64,000 nucleotides of DNA from Pedobacter sp. (lineage in GTDB: Bacteria > Bacteroidota > Bacteroidia > Sphingobacteriales > Sphingobacteriaceae): the NCBI GenBank assembly GCA_014378705.1, contig JACMND010000189.1, positions 1 through 64,000 on the forward strand. Direction: 5' to 3'. A program made the translations under genes and the position numbers. The notes below the pieces were generated by a model. That model was not told the DNA's origin. It worked only from the letters and a program-made list of their open reading frames with translations, and made no database searches. Below are positions 10,061 through 20,820 of the stretch, one piece after another; within the stretch, counting starts at the first letter, position 1; the number at the start of each line of letters is the position of its first letter.

Positions 10061-10201
10061 ATGTATTTTTTTCGAAAAAAAAATTCAAACAGGCCGAGCA
10101 ATTTCAATCTCAGGGCAATGCACGCTATTAATGCGCTGGCTATTATTATGTTTTTAGGAGGCATTATATACAAACTTATAGATTGGTTTATACTAAAATA
10201 A
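10061..10201 (+). CDS. Small (46 aa) single-TM membrane protein, absent from supplied ORF track
   Basis: MYFFRKKNSNRPSNFNLRAMHAINALAIIMFLGGIIYKLIDWFILK*; basic N-terminus, one hydrophobic segment, stops 2 nt before ridA ATG; TAAATTTG (-7-like) at 10050-10057. Confidence 0.6.
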   Translation: MYFFRKKNSNRPSNFNLRAMHAINALAIIMFLGGIIYKLIDWFILK

Positions 10202-10203
10202 GG

Positions 10204-10584
10204 ATGAAAAAAGTAATATATTCAAATCAGGCACCTGAACCAATTGGGCCATATAGCCAGGCTATACAGGCAGGAAATATGCTTTTTGTTTCCGGGCAAA
10301 TCGCCATTGTTCCCTCAAAAAATGAGATGATTGAAGGTAGTATTAGTGACGAAGCAGTGCAGGTAATGAAAAACATCGAAAATCTATTAATTCAGTCAGG
10401 GTATTCATTTGCTGATGTAGTAAAAACCACTATATTTTTAAGCGATATGAAACACTTTGCCGCTGTTAATGATGTGTACAGTTCCAGTTTTAAGTCTGAG
10501 TTTCCTGCCCGTGAAACTGTCGCCGTTTTAGGACTTCCTAAAAATGCAAACGTAGAAATTTCTGTAATTGCATATAAAGCCTAA
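10204..10584 (+). CDS. ridA: RidA family (YjgF/YER057c/UK114) reactive intermediate deaminase
   Basis: KKVIYSNQAPEPIGPYSQAIQAGNMLFVSGQI; start moved to ATG 10204 (MKKVIYS). Confidence 0.93.
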   Translation: MKKVIYSNQAPEPIGPYSQAIQAGNMLFVSGQIAIVPSKNEMIEGSISDEAVQVMKNIENLLIQSGYSFADVVKTTIFLSDMKHFAAVNDVYSSSFKSEFPARETVAVLGLPKNANVEISVIAYKA

Positions 10585-10587
10585 AGA

Positions 10588-11514
10588 TTGACATCCGGAC
10601 GTTTAAAATATTTTTTGGCCGCTGTTACATCAGTTTCAATGTGGGGATTTTTTTCTATCCCATTGAGAAACCTTAAAGAATATCCTTCAGAGGGAATTTT
10701 ACATTACCGAATATTTACTTCCTTAATAATCACCTGGCTGATCATTCTTATTTTTAAGAAAAAAGATCTTCGCAATGATATTGAGTATATAAGATCTGAA
10801 AACCCACAAAACAGAAAAAGAATATACTGGCTTACACTGGCTGCTGGTGTATTAATTACAGGCAACTGGTTCTCATTTATATACGCCGTAAATCACGTCA
10901 GTTTAACATCTGCTGCATTTGCATATATGGTATGCCCTTTAATTACAGCCATGGGTGGTTTTTTAATACTCAAAGAGCATTTATCTCCGATTAAATTAAT
11001 TGCTATCGCGATAGCACTGGTTAGTATTTTAATTTTAGCGACAGGCTCTGTAAGGGATGTGATCTGGTCTGTTTTTATCGCTTCGCTCTACGGGTTTTAT
11101 CTTATTATACAAAGAGTTATCAATAAAATTGATAAGCTTAATATGCTTGGTGTACAGTTAATTATCTCTTGTGTTATTATGTTGCCCTTATTTATATATC
11201 ACTTTAAATCAATACCCACAGATTGGTTTTTCTGGATTAATATCCTGATCATTTCCGTGGTGTTTACTATTATTCCCTTGTTTTTAAGCTTATATGCTTT
11301 GGTCGGTCTTCCTTCCTCAACGCTTGGGATAATCATTTATCTTAATCCGGTTGTAGCGTTCGCGGTGGCCTTTATTTACTTTGGTGAGCAGGTTTATATG
11401 TACCAAATATATGCTTATGTGCTTTTAGTGGCCGCAGTGGTTATCTTTAACTGGGGAATTATCAGCAGCTTGTTTCAAAGCGGCTACAATAAGTTAAAGC
11501 CTTCAAATATTTGA
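10588..11514 (+). CDS. EamA/RarD-family DMT transporter
   Basis: 10-TM hydrophobic pattern; GNWFSFIYAVNHVSLTSAAFAYMVCPLITAMGGFLILKEHLS. Confidence 0.85.
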   Translation: MTSGRLKYFLAAVTSVSMWGFFSIPLRNLKEYPSEGILHYRIFTSLIITWLIILIFKKKDLRNDIEYIRSENPQNRKRIYWLTLAAGVLITGNWFSFIYAVNHVSLTSAAFAYMVCPLITAMGGFLILKEHLSPIKLIAIAIALVSILILATGSVRDVIWSVFIASLYGFYLIIQRVINKIDKLNMLGVQLIISCVIMLPLFIYHFKSIPTDWFFWINILIISVVFTIIPLFLSLYALVGLPSSTLGIIIYLNPVVAFAVAFIYFGEQVYMYQIYAYVLLVAAVVIFNWGIISSLFQSGYNKLKPSNI

Positions 11515-11526
11515 TCAGCAAATAAG

Positions 11527-13632
11527 TTGGATTCGCAGTTTACAAACACTCCCATTGAATATTTAAAAGGTGTAGGACCGCATAAAGCTGACATCCTAAA
11601 GAAAGAACTTGCCATTTATACATTTAACGACTTACTTCAACATTACCCTTTTAGATACATTGACCGCACACGCTTTTACAAAATATCTGAGCTTAACGGC
11701 GAGCTTCCTTTTGTTCAGTTGATCGGCCGGGTGATATCAAAGGAAATAGTTGGTGAAAAAAAAGCAAGAAGGCTTGTTTGTCAGATTAAAGATGATACCG
11801 GAATTTTAGAACTGGTTTGGTTTCAAAGTATTTTATGGGTTGAACGTAATCTCAGGATCGGTGCCGCATACATTATATTCGGTAAACCTGCTGTTTTTAA
11901 TTCGAGGATATCAATCTCACATCCGGAACTCGAATCCTATAACCTGCAGGATAAAAAACAAGGCAACCTGGCGCTTCAGCCTGTTTATAGCACTACTGAA
12001 AAGCTTAAAAAGTTTCTATTAGACAGTAAAGGAATTCAGCAGCTGCAAAGCACATTACTATCAGCTATTCTAAATAATATTTTTGAAACCATACCATCTT
12101 ACATACTGGAAGAGCATCACCTTGCAGGTAGAAAAGAAGCCTTGCTCAACATTCACTTTCCGGCTTCGATTAAATTGCTTGAAGCAGCCATTAAACGCCT
12201 CAAGTTTGAAGAATTGTTTTTAATCCAGCTAAAACTTTTAAAGAATAAATTACTTCGCACACAAAAATACAAGGGTTTGGTATTTGGAGAAGTAGGAGAT
12301 AAGTTCAACTCGTTTTTTGCCAACAAACTTCCGTTTGAATTAACGGCAGCTCAAAAGCGGGTAATCAAAGAGATCAGGGCTGATACACAACGTCCCGTAC
12401 AAATGAACAGGCTTTTACAAGGCGATGTTGGCAGCGGCAAAACGATTGTAGCTTTAATGAGTATGCTTTTGGCCATAGACAACGGTTTTCAGGCCTGCAT
12501 GATGGCTCCAACCGAAATTCTTGCCCGTCAGCATTATCAATCCATTTTACATTTACTCGGAGAGGATTTTATATCGGTTGAAATTTTAACAGGATCCACG
12601 CCGGCTAAAAAAAGAAGGGAAATTCACCAGAACCTCCAAAGTGGAATATTGAATATTTTAATTGGAACACATGCCTTAATTGAAGATAAAGTCATATTTA
12701 CCAATCTGGGTTTTGTTGTGATTGATGAACAACATCGTTTTGGAGTTGAACAACGATCCAGACTCTGGAAAAAAAATCCGGTTCCGCCGCATATTCTGGT
12801 TATGACAGCCACACCAATTCCCAGAACATTGGCCATGACCTTGTACGGTGACCTTGATGTTTCTGTAATCAATGAACTTCCGGCAGGAAGAAAACCCATG
12901 CAAACAATTCACCTGTACGAAAACCAGCGTCTGCGGATGTATGGATATATGCGGGATGAGATTTCAAAAGGCCGTCAGGTTTATGTCGTTTATCCACTTA
13001 TTAAAGAAAGCGAAAAATTAGATTTGCTATATCTGGAAGCAGGTATTCAAAACATCGCAGATGTATTTCCTTTGCCGCAATATCGAATAAGTATTGTTCA
13101 TGGCAAGCTTACTGCAAAGGACAAGCAGTCTGAAATGCAGCGTTTTGTAAGAGGTGAAACCCAGATTATGGTAGCTACAACCGTTATTGAGGTTGGAGTA
13201 AATGTCCCGAACGCCTGTGTAATGGTTATTGAAAACGCAGAACGTTTTGGGCTTTCACAGCTTCATCAGTTACGTGGCCGTGTTGGCCGTGGCGCAGAAC
13301 AGTCTTATTGTATTTTAATGTCCGGAAATAAATTAAGTAAAGAAGCAAAAATTAGGTTAGAAACCATGGTGAGAACGGCGGATGGTTTTGAGATTTCTGA
13401 GATTGATTTGCAATTACGCGGCCCGGGAAACATAGAAGGTACGCAACAAAGCGGGGTTCTAAATCTGAAACTGGCGAATTTAGCAACAGACCAGGAATTG
13501 TTGCTGGCAGCAAGAAAAACGGTGATTAACATTTTTGAAGACGATCCGGATTTAAAAAAAGAAGAAAATCTGTTATTAAAATTATATTTTGACGAAAAAA
13601 GAGAAGGCATCGGCTGGAACAAAATCTCTTAA
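11527..13632 (+). CDS. recG: ATP-dependent DNA helicase RecG
   Basis: LQGDVGSGKTIVA, VIDEQHRFGVEQR, MTATPIPRTLAMTLYGDLDVS, QLRGRVGRG, DLQLRGPGNIEGTQQSG. Confidence 0.97.
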   Translation: MDSQFTNTPIEYLKGVGPHKADILKKELAIYTFNDLLQHYPFRYIDRTRFYKISELNGELPFVQLIGRVISKEIVGEKKARRLVCQIKDDTGILELVWFQSILWVERNLRIGAAYIIFGKPAVFNSRISISHPELESYNLQDKKQGNLALQPVYSTTEKLKKFLLDSKGIQQLQSTLLSAILNNIFETIPSYILEEHHLAGRKEALLNIHFPASIKLLEAAIKRLKFEELFLIQLKLLKNKLLRTQKYKGLVFGEVGDKFNSFFANKLPFELTAAQKRVIKEIRADTQRPVQMNRLLQGDVGSGKTIVALMSMLLAIDNGFQACMMAPTEILARQHYQSILHLLGEDFISVEILTGSTPAKKRREIHQNLQSGILNILIGTHALIEDKVIFTNLGFVVIDEQHRFGVEQRSRLWKKNPVPPHILVMTATPIPRTLAMTLYGDLDVSVINELPAGRKPMQTIHLYENQRLRMYGYMRDEISKGRQVYVVYPLIKESEKLDLLYLEAGIQNIADVFPLPQYRISIVHGKLTAKDKQSEMQRFVRGETQIMVATTVIEVGVNVPNACVMVIENAERFGLSQLHQLRGRVGRGAEQSYCILMSGNKLSKEAKIRLETMVRTADGFEISEIDLQLRGPGNIEGTQQSGVLNLKLANLATDQELLLAARKTVINIFEDDPDLKKEENLLLKLYFDEKREGIGWNKIS

Positions 13633-13679
13633 CTAAGTATGCTTTTATAATTCTTAACCGGCTTACGTGTTTACAAACA

Positions 13680-14948
13680 ATGACAAAAAATAAAACGGAA
13701 GATATTTCTCCGGATCCGTATGCCGCTTTGCGATATTCTGAGTTTCGCTCCTATCTGGCTATGCGGTTTTTGCTAACCTTTGCTTACCAAATTCAGGCTG
13801 TAGTTATTGGGTGGCATATTTACCAATTGACAAAAGATCCCTTATCATTGGGTTTAATTGGTTTAGCTGAAGCAGTGCCGGCAATTTCTGTGGCACTGTA
13901 TGGTGGTTATGTAGCTGATAAATCCGACAAAAAGAAAATGCTCGTATGGGTTATTTCTGCCATGACGTTTTGCTCATTTATTCTATTTTGGGTAACCATG
14001 CCACAATCCGTATTGCCTGTTTCCCGGGTTGTGCCCATAATTTATACCATGATCTTTTTTATTGGGATCGCCCGTGGATTTTATTCACCTACCGCATTTG
14101 CCTTGACGGCGCAAATAGTCCCCAAGGAGCATTATGCTAATTCTTCAACCTGGAACAGCAGCAGCTGGCAGATCGCATCCATTGTTGGGCCTGCTGCCGG
14201 AGGGTTATTATATGGTTTTAGTGGGGTAACTTCATGTTTTGTAGTGATCATTCTATTCATGCTTGCCTCTTTGGGATGTATTTATTTCTTTATAAAAAAT
14301 CAGCCTCCGCAATTCATCCCTAAAGAAAACATTTTTAAAAGCCTTCAGGAAGGGATCAGGTTTGTTTTTAACAGCAAGATGGTTTTAGGAGCTTTAACTC
14401 TCGATATGTTTTCTGTATTTTTTGGTGGTGCGGTAGCATTACTACCGATTTTTGCGCATGATATCTTGAAAGTTGGTGCGGAAGGACTTGGTATGATGCG
14501 GGCGGCCCCGGCTCTGGGCGCTGTCATCACTATGTTTCTCATGGCACGATATTCCCCGATGGCCAAACCATGGAGAAATCTTTTATTGGTTATTACCGGT
14601 TTTGGCATTTCCATTATCGCTTTCGGACTTTCACGCAACTTTTATCTTACCCTGGCAATTCTATTTTTTGAAGGCTCGTTTGATAGTGTGAGCGTCATTA
14701 TCCGTTCTACTATCTTACAATTGCTTACCCCCGATGAAATGCGTGGAAGGGTGGCCGCTGTTAATTCCATGTTTATAGGTTCTTCAAATGAGATCGGTGC
14801 GTTTGAATCCGGAGTAACTGCCAGGTTAATGGGAACTGTACCCGCTGTGCTTTTCGGTGGAAGCATGACTTTATTGGTGGTTTTTATTACCTATTTGAAA
14901 ACAAAGCGCCTTGTACCATTAAGCCTGAAAGAAATTCACCCGCATTAA
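13680..14948 (+). CDS. MFS transporter (DHA3/enterobactin exporter-like)
   Basis: 12-TM pattern; LGLIGLAEAVPAISVALYGGYVADKSDKKK. Confidence 0.9.
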   Translation: MTKNKTEDISPDPYAALRYSEFRSYLAMRFLLTFAYQIQAVVIGWHIYQLTKDPLSLGLIGLAEAVPAISVALYGGYVADKSDKKKMLVWVISAMTFCSFILFWVTMPQSVLPVSRVVPIIYTMIFFIGIARGFYSPTAFALTAQIVPKEHYANSSTWNSSSWQIASIVGPAAGGLLYGFSGVTSCFVVIILFMLASLGCIYFFIKNQPPQFIPKENIFKSLQEGIRFVFNSKMVLGALTLDMFSVFFGGAVALLPIFAHDILKVGAEGLGMMRAAPALGAVITMFLMARYSPMAKPWRNLLLVITGFGISIIAFGLSRNFYLTLAILFFEGSFDSVSVIIRSTILQLLTPDEMRGRVAAVNSMFIGSSNEIGAFESGVTARLMGTVPAVLFGGSMTLLVVFITYLKTKRLVPLSLKEIHPH

Positions 14949-15043
14949 GTTAAATGGATTCACCTTTCCATCATTGTCCGATTTCAATTTTTTACATTCT
15001 TAAATTTTAAAAATCTTAGCTTTAAAATCTCAAGTAAACCAGC

Positions 15044-16819
15044 ATGAAAAAAATACTTCTAATCGCATTAGTTTCAATCAGTTTGTATTCCTGCAAGCAA
15101 AGTTCCGTTCAGGGAGGTTCTGAAAGCAAGGAATTTACTAAGGTTTTAGATCAATACTGGGAAGATCGTTTGCAGTTGTTTCCATTAGAAGCTACCGGTA
15201 TAGGTGATAATCGTTATAATGATTTGTTACCCAATGATGGTACATCCGAATTCCGAAAGCAAACCCATAATTTTTATCAGAAGTATCTTAATATATTATC
15301 CGGGTATAACCGAAATGACTTGAACGATAATGACATGATTTCTTATGACATTCTTGAAGACCAGCTTAAAACTTTTTTAGAAGCGGAAAAACTTCATTTC
15401 GAATACATTCCGTTTAGCCAGTTTTATGCCCTTCCCCTTACAATGGCGCAAATGGGCACCGGTACCGGCACGCAGCCATTTAAAACTGTCAAAGATTATG
15501 ATAACTGGCTGAAACGGGTATCGGCTTACGCGGTATGGTCCGATACTGCAATCGTAAATTTCCGTAAAGGAATAAAGGCAGGAGTAGTACTTCCAAAATC
15601 TATCGTAGTAAAAATGATTCCGCAGATGAAGGGAATGGCCGTTACGGATCCAACCAAAAGCTTATTTTACGGCCCAATACAAGCGATACCCAAAGATTTT
15701 TCTGATCAGGATAAAAAGCGCCTGACCGAAGCTTACAGTAAAGCCATTTTAACTCAGATTATACCGGCCTATAAAAAACTCGGAGATTTTCTGGAAAAGG
15801 AATACCTGTCAAAATCAAGAACTACTTCCGGCATATCTGCATTGCCGAATGGAAAAGAGATGTATGCTTTTCTGGTTAAGCAACAAACTACTACAACAAA
15901 GTCGCCGGAGGAGATCTATCAGACCGGGTTGAAAGAAGTGGCCCGTATCCGTAGCCAAATGGATAGTATTAAAAATGAGGTAGGTTTTAAAGGTGATTTA
16001 GCTGCATTTTTTTTCTACATGAAAACTGACCCAAAATTTTATCCTTACAAAACCCCGGCAGAAGTTTTAAAGGCTTTTGAACGCATTCATCAAACCATGC
16101 TTCCTTCATTAAAAACCATGTTTAAAAATACTCCGAAAACGCCGTTTGAGATCCGCCAAACTGAAGCATTTCGTGCGGCATCGGCCAGTGCCGAATATAA
16201 CCAGGGTTCTGCGGATGGTACTCGTCCCGGAATATTTTATGTCCCGATTCTGGATGCAACGAAATTTAATTCAACTTCAGGTATGGAGTCGCTGTTCCTT
16301 CATGAAGCCATACCGGGGCATCATTACCAGATCTCATTGACTCAGGAAAATACGGCTCTTCCAAAGTTTAGACGTTTTGGCGGACATAACGCGTATGTTG
16401 AAGGCTGGGCTTTGTACTGCGAATCCTTAGGTAAGGAATTAAACCTGTATTCTGATCCATACCAGCATATGGGTGCTTTGGGGGACGAAATGCACCGTGC
16501 TATCCGCTTGGTAGTAGATGTGGCCATCCACAGCAAAAATATGACCCGTGAAGAGGCTATTAAGTACATGACCGACAATGAGCAAATAAGCGAAGAAGGT
16601 GCCGTTGCGGAGATTGAGCGTTATATGGTAATTCCCGGCCAGGCATTGGGCTATAAAATAGGAGCTTTAAAAATTCGTGAACTAAAAAATAAATACGAGA
16701 AGCAACTGGGAGACAAATTTGATCTTGCGGAATTTCATGATCAGATCTTGAAAGATGGTTCAATGCCGCTAAGTGTGCTAGAAAATAAAATGAACGCTTG
16801 GGCCGGGGCACAGAAATAG
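15044..16819 (+). CDS. DUF885 family lipoprotein (putative metallopeptidase)
   Basis: Lipobox-like LYSCK; LFLHEAIPGHHYQ motif; EGWALYCESLG. Confidence 0.9.
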   Translation: MKKILLIALVSISLYSCKQSSVQGGSESKEFTKVLDQYWEDRLQLFPLEATGIGDNRYNDLLPNDGTSEFRKQTHNFYQKYLNILSGYNRNDLNDNDMISYDILEDQLKTFLEAEKLHFEYIPFSQFYALPLTMAQMGTGTGTQPFKTVKDYDNWLKRVSAYAVWSDTAIVNFRKGIKAGVVLPKSIVVKMIPQMKGMAVTDPTKSLFYGPIQAIPKDFSDQDKKRLTEAYSKAILTQIIPAYKKLGDFLEKEYLSKSRTTSGISALPNGKEMYAFLVKQQTTTTKSPEEIYQTGLKEVARIRSQMDSIKNEVGFKGDLAAFFFYMKTDPKFYPYKTPAEVLKAFERIHQTMLPSLKTMFKNTPKTPFEIRQTEAFRAASASAEYNQGSADGTRPGIFYVPILDATKFNSTSGMESLFLHEAIPGHHYQISLTQENTALPKFRRFGGHNAYVEGWALYCESLGKELNLYSDPYQHMGALGDEMHRAIRLVVDVAIHSKNMTREEAIKYMTDNEQISEEGAVAEIERYMVIPGQALGYKIGALKIRELKNKYEKQLGDKFDLAEFHDQILKDGSMPLSVLENKMNAWAGAQK

Positions 16820-16824
16820 AGAAA

Positions 16825-16933
16825 AAGAGCTTGAAGCTATCAGAATTCAGCAATTAACAGTCATCGACTAGTATTAAAAATCAGCAAAGAGCAGTCAAAG
16901 CTTCTTGCTCTTTGTTGACAAGTGATAGCTCTT
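16825..16933. other. Nested inverted repeats in intergenic region
   Basis: agctatca (16835-16842) pairs with tgatagct (16923-16930); tcagcaaagagca (16881-16893) pairs with tgctctttgttga (16906-16918). Confidence 0.5.
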
Positions 16934-17144
16934 AAATGCGCTGATTCTTCCCCCAAAGTAAATATACTACACTACCCATTATCGGGGCGATCAGGATCAC
17001 AATAAGCCAGAGTAGTTTGGTATTGGTTGGCAGGATGCTTTTAAAAAGATCAAGCAAGGTTACCACAATCAGGATTGCCCAGATTACGCCAAAAATAAAG
17101 CGGATTAAACCACCGATAAAAAGGTATACTGCTAACGTGATCAT
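16932..17144 (-). CDS. PLDc_N (phospholipase D-nuclease N-terminal) domain membrane protein
   Basis: Two TM segments with LLWLIVILIAPIMGSVVYLLWGK. Confidence 0.8.
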   Translation of the reverse strand: MITLAVYLFIGGLIRFIFGVIWAILIVVTLLDLFKSILPTNTKLLWLIVILIAPIMGSVVYLLWGKNQRI

Positions 17145-17183
17145 CTCTGCTTTTGTTAATTTATCTGATAAGGTACATAATAT

Positions 17184-18938
17184 TTACATTTCTGCTTCCT
17201 GTTTTTCGCCAATTTGCTGGCGCCACATTGCGTAATACAAGCCTTTTTCCGTCAAGAGTTCCTCATGCCTTCCAGATTCGGTAATATTGCCTTTTTCAAG
17301 AACATAGATGCGGTCGGCATGCATAATAGTTGATAAGCGGTGAGCGATTAGAATGGTAATGTGATCCTTGATAACAGACACATCGCGTATGGTTTCTGTG
17401 ATTTCTTCTTCGGTGATGGAATCTAATGACGAGGTGGCTTCATCAAAAACCAAAATTTCTGGCTGTCGTAATAATGCCCGTGCTATGGAAAGGCGTTGCT
17501 TTTCGCCACCGGAAACTTTTACGCCTCCTTCGCCTATTACTGTATCTAAGCCGTTATCTGCCCGTGAAAGCAGGTTCTGACAAGCTGCTTTTTCTAAAAC
17601 ACGCATACACTCTTCATCTGTGGCGTCCGGGCGTACAAATTGAAGATTCTCTCGGATTGTCCCAGAAAATAATTGTGTGTCCTGAGTAACAAATCCTATT
17701 TTTTCCCGGAGCTGATCCAAATCTATGTCGTTCCTGGATACGCCATTGTAAAGAATTTCACCTTCTTTCGGTGGATATAATCCTACCAATAGTTTAACTA
17801 ATGTTGATTTACCTGCACCGGATGGACCTACAAATGCAATCGTCCGGCCGTTGTTGGTACTGAACGTGATATTATTTAACGCGTTTCCTTTTGCGGACTG
17901 GTGTTTAAAACTTACATTCTTAAAATCAAGGTTGGTAACCTTTTCAAGCCTTACAGGTTTATGAGGTTTGGTTTCTTTCGGAACACTCATAATGCTTTTA
18001 AAGTTATCCAGGGAAACCTCCGTTTCGCGATAAATATTAATGATATTTCCCAATTCCTGCAATGGCCCGAAAATAAAGAACGAATAAATAAACAAGGAAA
18101 AGAATTCTCCTACGCTAATTTTACCTGCATAAATAAGGTACAGCATTAAAAGTAAAATCAAGTTTCGCAGTAAATTAACTAACGTGCCCTGTATAAAACT
18201 TAAACTGCGCACATATTTAACTTTACGGAGTTCCAGTTTTAAGATCTTGTCAGTGGTATTATTTAACCTTTGTATTTCCTGCGAAGACAGCCCTAAACTT
18301 TTAACCAGTTCTATATTTCTTAAAGATTCTGTGGTTGAACCTGCGAGCGTTGTTGTTTCTTTGACAATTGTTTTTTGTACTACTTTAATTTTTTTGCTTA
18401 AGGCAGAACTGATAAAACCAAGAATAGGAATTACAGACATATAAACCACGGCGATTGACCAATGGATATTGATGGCATAGATAAACACAAATGTAACACC
18501 AACAAGAGAAGTAAAAACAATGTTAATGAAGGCTGTAATCAACTTTTCGGTATCCGTTCTTACTTTTTGCAAAATACCAAGAGTTTCGCCACTTCGCTGA
18601 TCTTCAAAAACAGAATAAGGTAATTCCAGTGAATGAGCCAGCCCATCAGAATAAATTTTGGCACCCAGACGCTGGGTGATCACGTTTACATAATAGTCCT
18701 GAAAGTTTTTGGCTATCCGTGATACCATGGCTACACCCATTGCCGCAAGGATAAGTAAACCGGCTCCTTTAAAAAATTGATCCGTAGTGTAATCTTTATA
18801 GTGCGTTACGTACGTGTCTATAATCTTTTTGAATATCCATGGATCTAGCAAAGAAAAAATTTGATTTATTGCGGCCAAAGCTAATGCAAGAAGAATTAGG
18901 CTTTTATAATCTTTAAGATACTGTATAAGTATTTTCAT
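17184..18938 (-). CDS. ABC transporter ATP-binding/permease
   Basis: Walker A GPSGAGKST, VSGGEKQRLSIARALL, ILVFDEATSSLD. Confidence 0.93.
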   Translation of the reverse strand: MKILIQYLKDYKSLILLALALAAINQIFSLLDPWIFKKIIDTYVTHYKDYTTDQFFKGAGLLILAAMGVAMVSRIAKNFQDYYVNVITQRLGAKIYSDGLAHSLELPYSVFEDQRSGETLGILQKVRTDTEKLITAFINIVFTSLVGVTFVFIYAINIHWSIAVVYMSVIPILGFISSALSKKIKVVQKTIVKETTTLAGSTTESLRNIELVKSLGLSSQEIQRLNNTTDKILKLELRKVKYVRSLSFIQGTLVNLLRNLILLLMLYLIYAGKISVGEFFSLFIYSFFIFGPLQELGNIINIYRETEVSLDNFKSIMSVPKETKPHKPVRLEKVTNLDFKNVSFKHQSAKGNALNNITFSTNNGRTIAFVGPSGAGKSTLVKLLVGLYPPKEGEILYNGVSRNDIDLDQLREKIGFVTQDTQLFSGTIRENLQFVRPDATDEECMRVLEKAACQNLLSRADNGLDTVIGEGGVKVSGGEKQRLSIARALLRQPEILVFDEATSSLDSITEEEITETIRDVSVIKDHITILIAHRLSTIMHADRIYVLEKGNITESGRHEELLTEKGLYYAMWRQQIGEKQEAEM

Positions 18939-19151
18939 TGATTGCGTATTGATTAAAATGCATTATGAATGTCCTTGTTTATTGGTTACACTAAAAAGTA
19001 GATATTTACCCATTTTTTTTGAAGGAGATAACAACAGAATTCCATAAAATTATCTCTGTTAATAGAATGAAGCCTAAAAGTGATGCTAAATTAAAAAAGG
19101 GAATGATGCGTATGCTTCATCCCCCCCAAGGTTTTACAAACGGGTTACGAT

Positions 19152-19715
19152 TTAAACAGTCATCACATCTTTTTCTTTTAACTCAGCGAGCTTATCAACA
19201 TTCACAATAAAAGAGTCGGTTAGTTTCTGAACTTCTGCTTCACCGTCTTTAATTTCATCATCGGAAACACCCTCTGTCTTTAATTTCTTAATTTTTTCGT
19301 TTGCGTCCTTGCGGATGTTTCGAACAGCGATCCGTCCTCGTTCTGCTTCTTCTTTTACTTTCTTAACAAGGTCTTTCCTTCGTTCTTCCGTTAAAGGCGG
19401 AACATTCAAGCGGATAACGATTCCGTCATTCTGTGGGTTTAAACCAATATTCGCATCCTTAATCGCTTTTTCAATCGGAACGATCAGCGACTTTTCCCAG
19501 GGCTGAACCACTAAAGTACGGGCATCAGGCGTATTCACTGTTCCAACCTGCGCCAATGGGGTTTGCGTTCCATAATAATCAACCGTTATTCCATCCAGCA
19601 TAGAAGGCATTGCTTTTCCAGCACGTATTTTTGTTAATTCGCTATCACAATGCTCGATGGCTTTTTCCATAAGCAATTTAGCATCTTCCAATTGTTTCTT
19701 AATATGCTCGTTCAT
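19152..19715 (-). CDS. frr: Ribosome recycling factor
   Basis: KIRAGKAMPSMLDGITVDYYGTQTPLAQVGTVNTPDARTLVVQPWEKS; LNVPPLTEERRK. Confidence 0.97.
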   Translation of the reverse strand: MNEHIKKQLEDAKLLMEKAIEHCDSELTKIRAGKAMPSMLDGITVDYYGTQTPLAQVGTVNTPDARTLVVQPWEKSLIVPIEKAIKDANIGLNPQNDGIVIRLNVPPLTEERRKDLVKKVKEEAERGRIAVRNIRKDANEKIKKLKTEGVSDDEIKDGEAEVQKLTDSFIVNVDKLAELKEKDVMTV

Positions 19716-20033
19716 ATTGTACCGGGGAATTTTTGTTAAAAATATAAAAATAGTGCGAAGTCTTGAATAGGAATACTTTAACTAAATTATGGAGATATAA
19801 TTAGATATTTAAACCACGTTTTTATCTGGCATATAGAATTTGTAAAATTAACAAATCAGAACTTAAGTTACCATTAATCATAGCCCCGCTCTCTACTTTA
19901 CTCCCGATAAAAATCTGGGTATGTCGCTGTGATCAGGTTTATTTATTTTTGACCTTTCGCTTTAAGGTTTTAACTGTTAGAGTACAGCTTGATGACTGCT
20001 CACTGCTAGTTCAGATTCTCGTTATTGCTACTT

Positions 20034-20741
20034 TTATCCTTTTACAAGTGTTCCAATCTGCTCTCCTTCAGTAATACGCATAAAATTACCCGGCTTATTC
20101 ATATCAAAAACAATAATTGGCAGGTTATTTTCCTGGCAAAGCGTAATGGCAGTCAAATCCATCACGTTTAAATTCTTTTGATAAACTTCTGTAAAGGTTA
20201 TTTCATCATAACGGGTGGCTGTTAAATCTTTTTCAGGGTCAGCCGTATAAATTCCATCAACACGGGTACCTTTTAATACCGCATCAGCATTAATCTCAAT
20301 TGCCCTCAAGGAGGCTGCAGTATCAGTGGTGAAATATGGATTTCCGGTTCCGGCACCAAATATGACGATCCTTCCTTTTTCTAAATGCCTTACCGCCCGG
20401 CGGCGGATAAAAGGTTCGCAAATTTGTTCCATTTTAATAGCTGTAAGCAACCGGGTTTTTACACCGGTTTTTTCCAGAGCATCCTGTAAAGCCATGCTAT
20501 TGATAACTGTTGCAAGCATTCCCATATAATCTGCTTGTACGCGGTCCATTCCTGATTTTTCTGCACTTAAACCTCTGTAAATATTGCCTCCGCCAATAAC
20601 AATCGCAATTTCTATCCCCTGAGCATGAACCGCCTTAATATCATTCGCGTACTGGGCTACCCGGTCCATATCAATACCGTACTGCTTCTCTCCCATAAGG
20701 GATTCGCCGCTTAATTTTAAAAGGACACGTTTGTATTTCAT
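20034..20741 (-). CDS. pyrH: UMP kinase
   Basis: [52 protein letters not shown]. Confidence 0.97.
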   Translation of the reverse strand: MKYKRVLLKLSGESLMGEKQYGIDMDRVAQYANDIKAVHAQGIEIAIVIGGGNIYRGLSAEKSGMDRVQADYMGMLATVINSMALQDALEKTGVKTRLLTAIKMEQICEPFIRRRAVRHLEKGRIVIFGAGTGNPYFTTDTAASLRAIEINADAVLKGTRVDGIYTADPEKDLTATRYDEITFTEVYQKNLNVMDLTAITLCQENNLPIIVFDMNKPGNFMRITEGEQIGTLVKG

Positions 20742-20820
20742 GAGGATAGTATTGAGATTCTAGAGATCCTTTTAACAACTAACTAACTGGCAACTGGTTG
20801 TAAAAGTATAAAAATTAATT

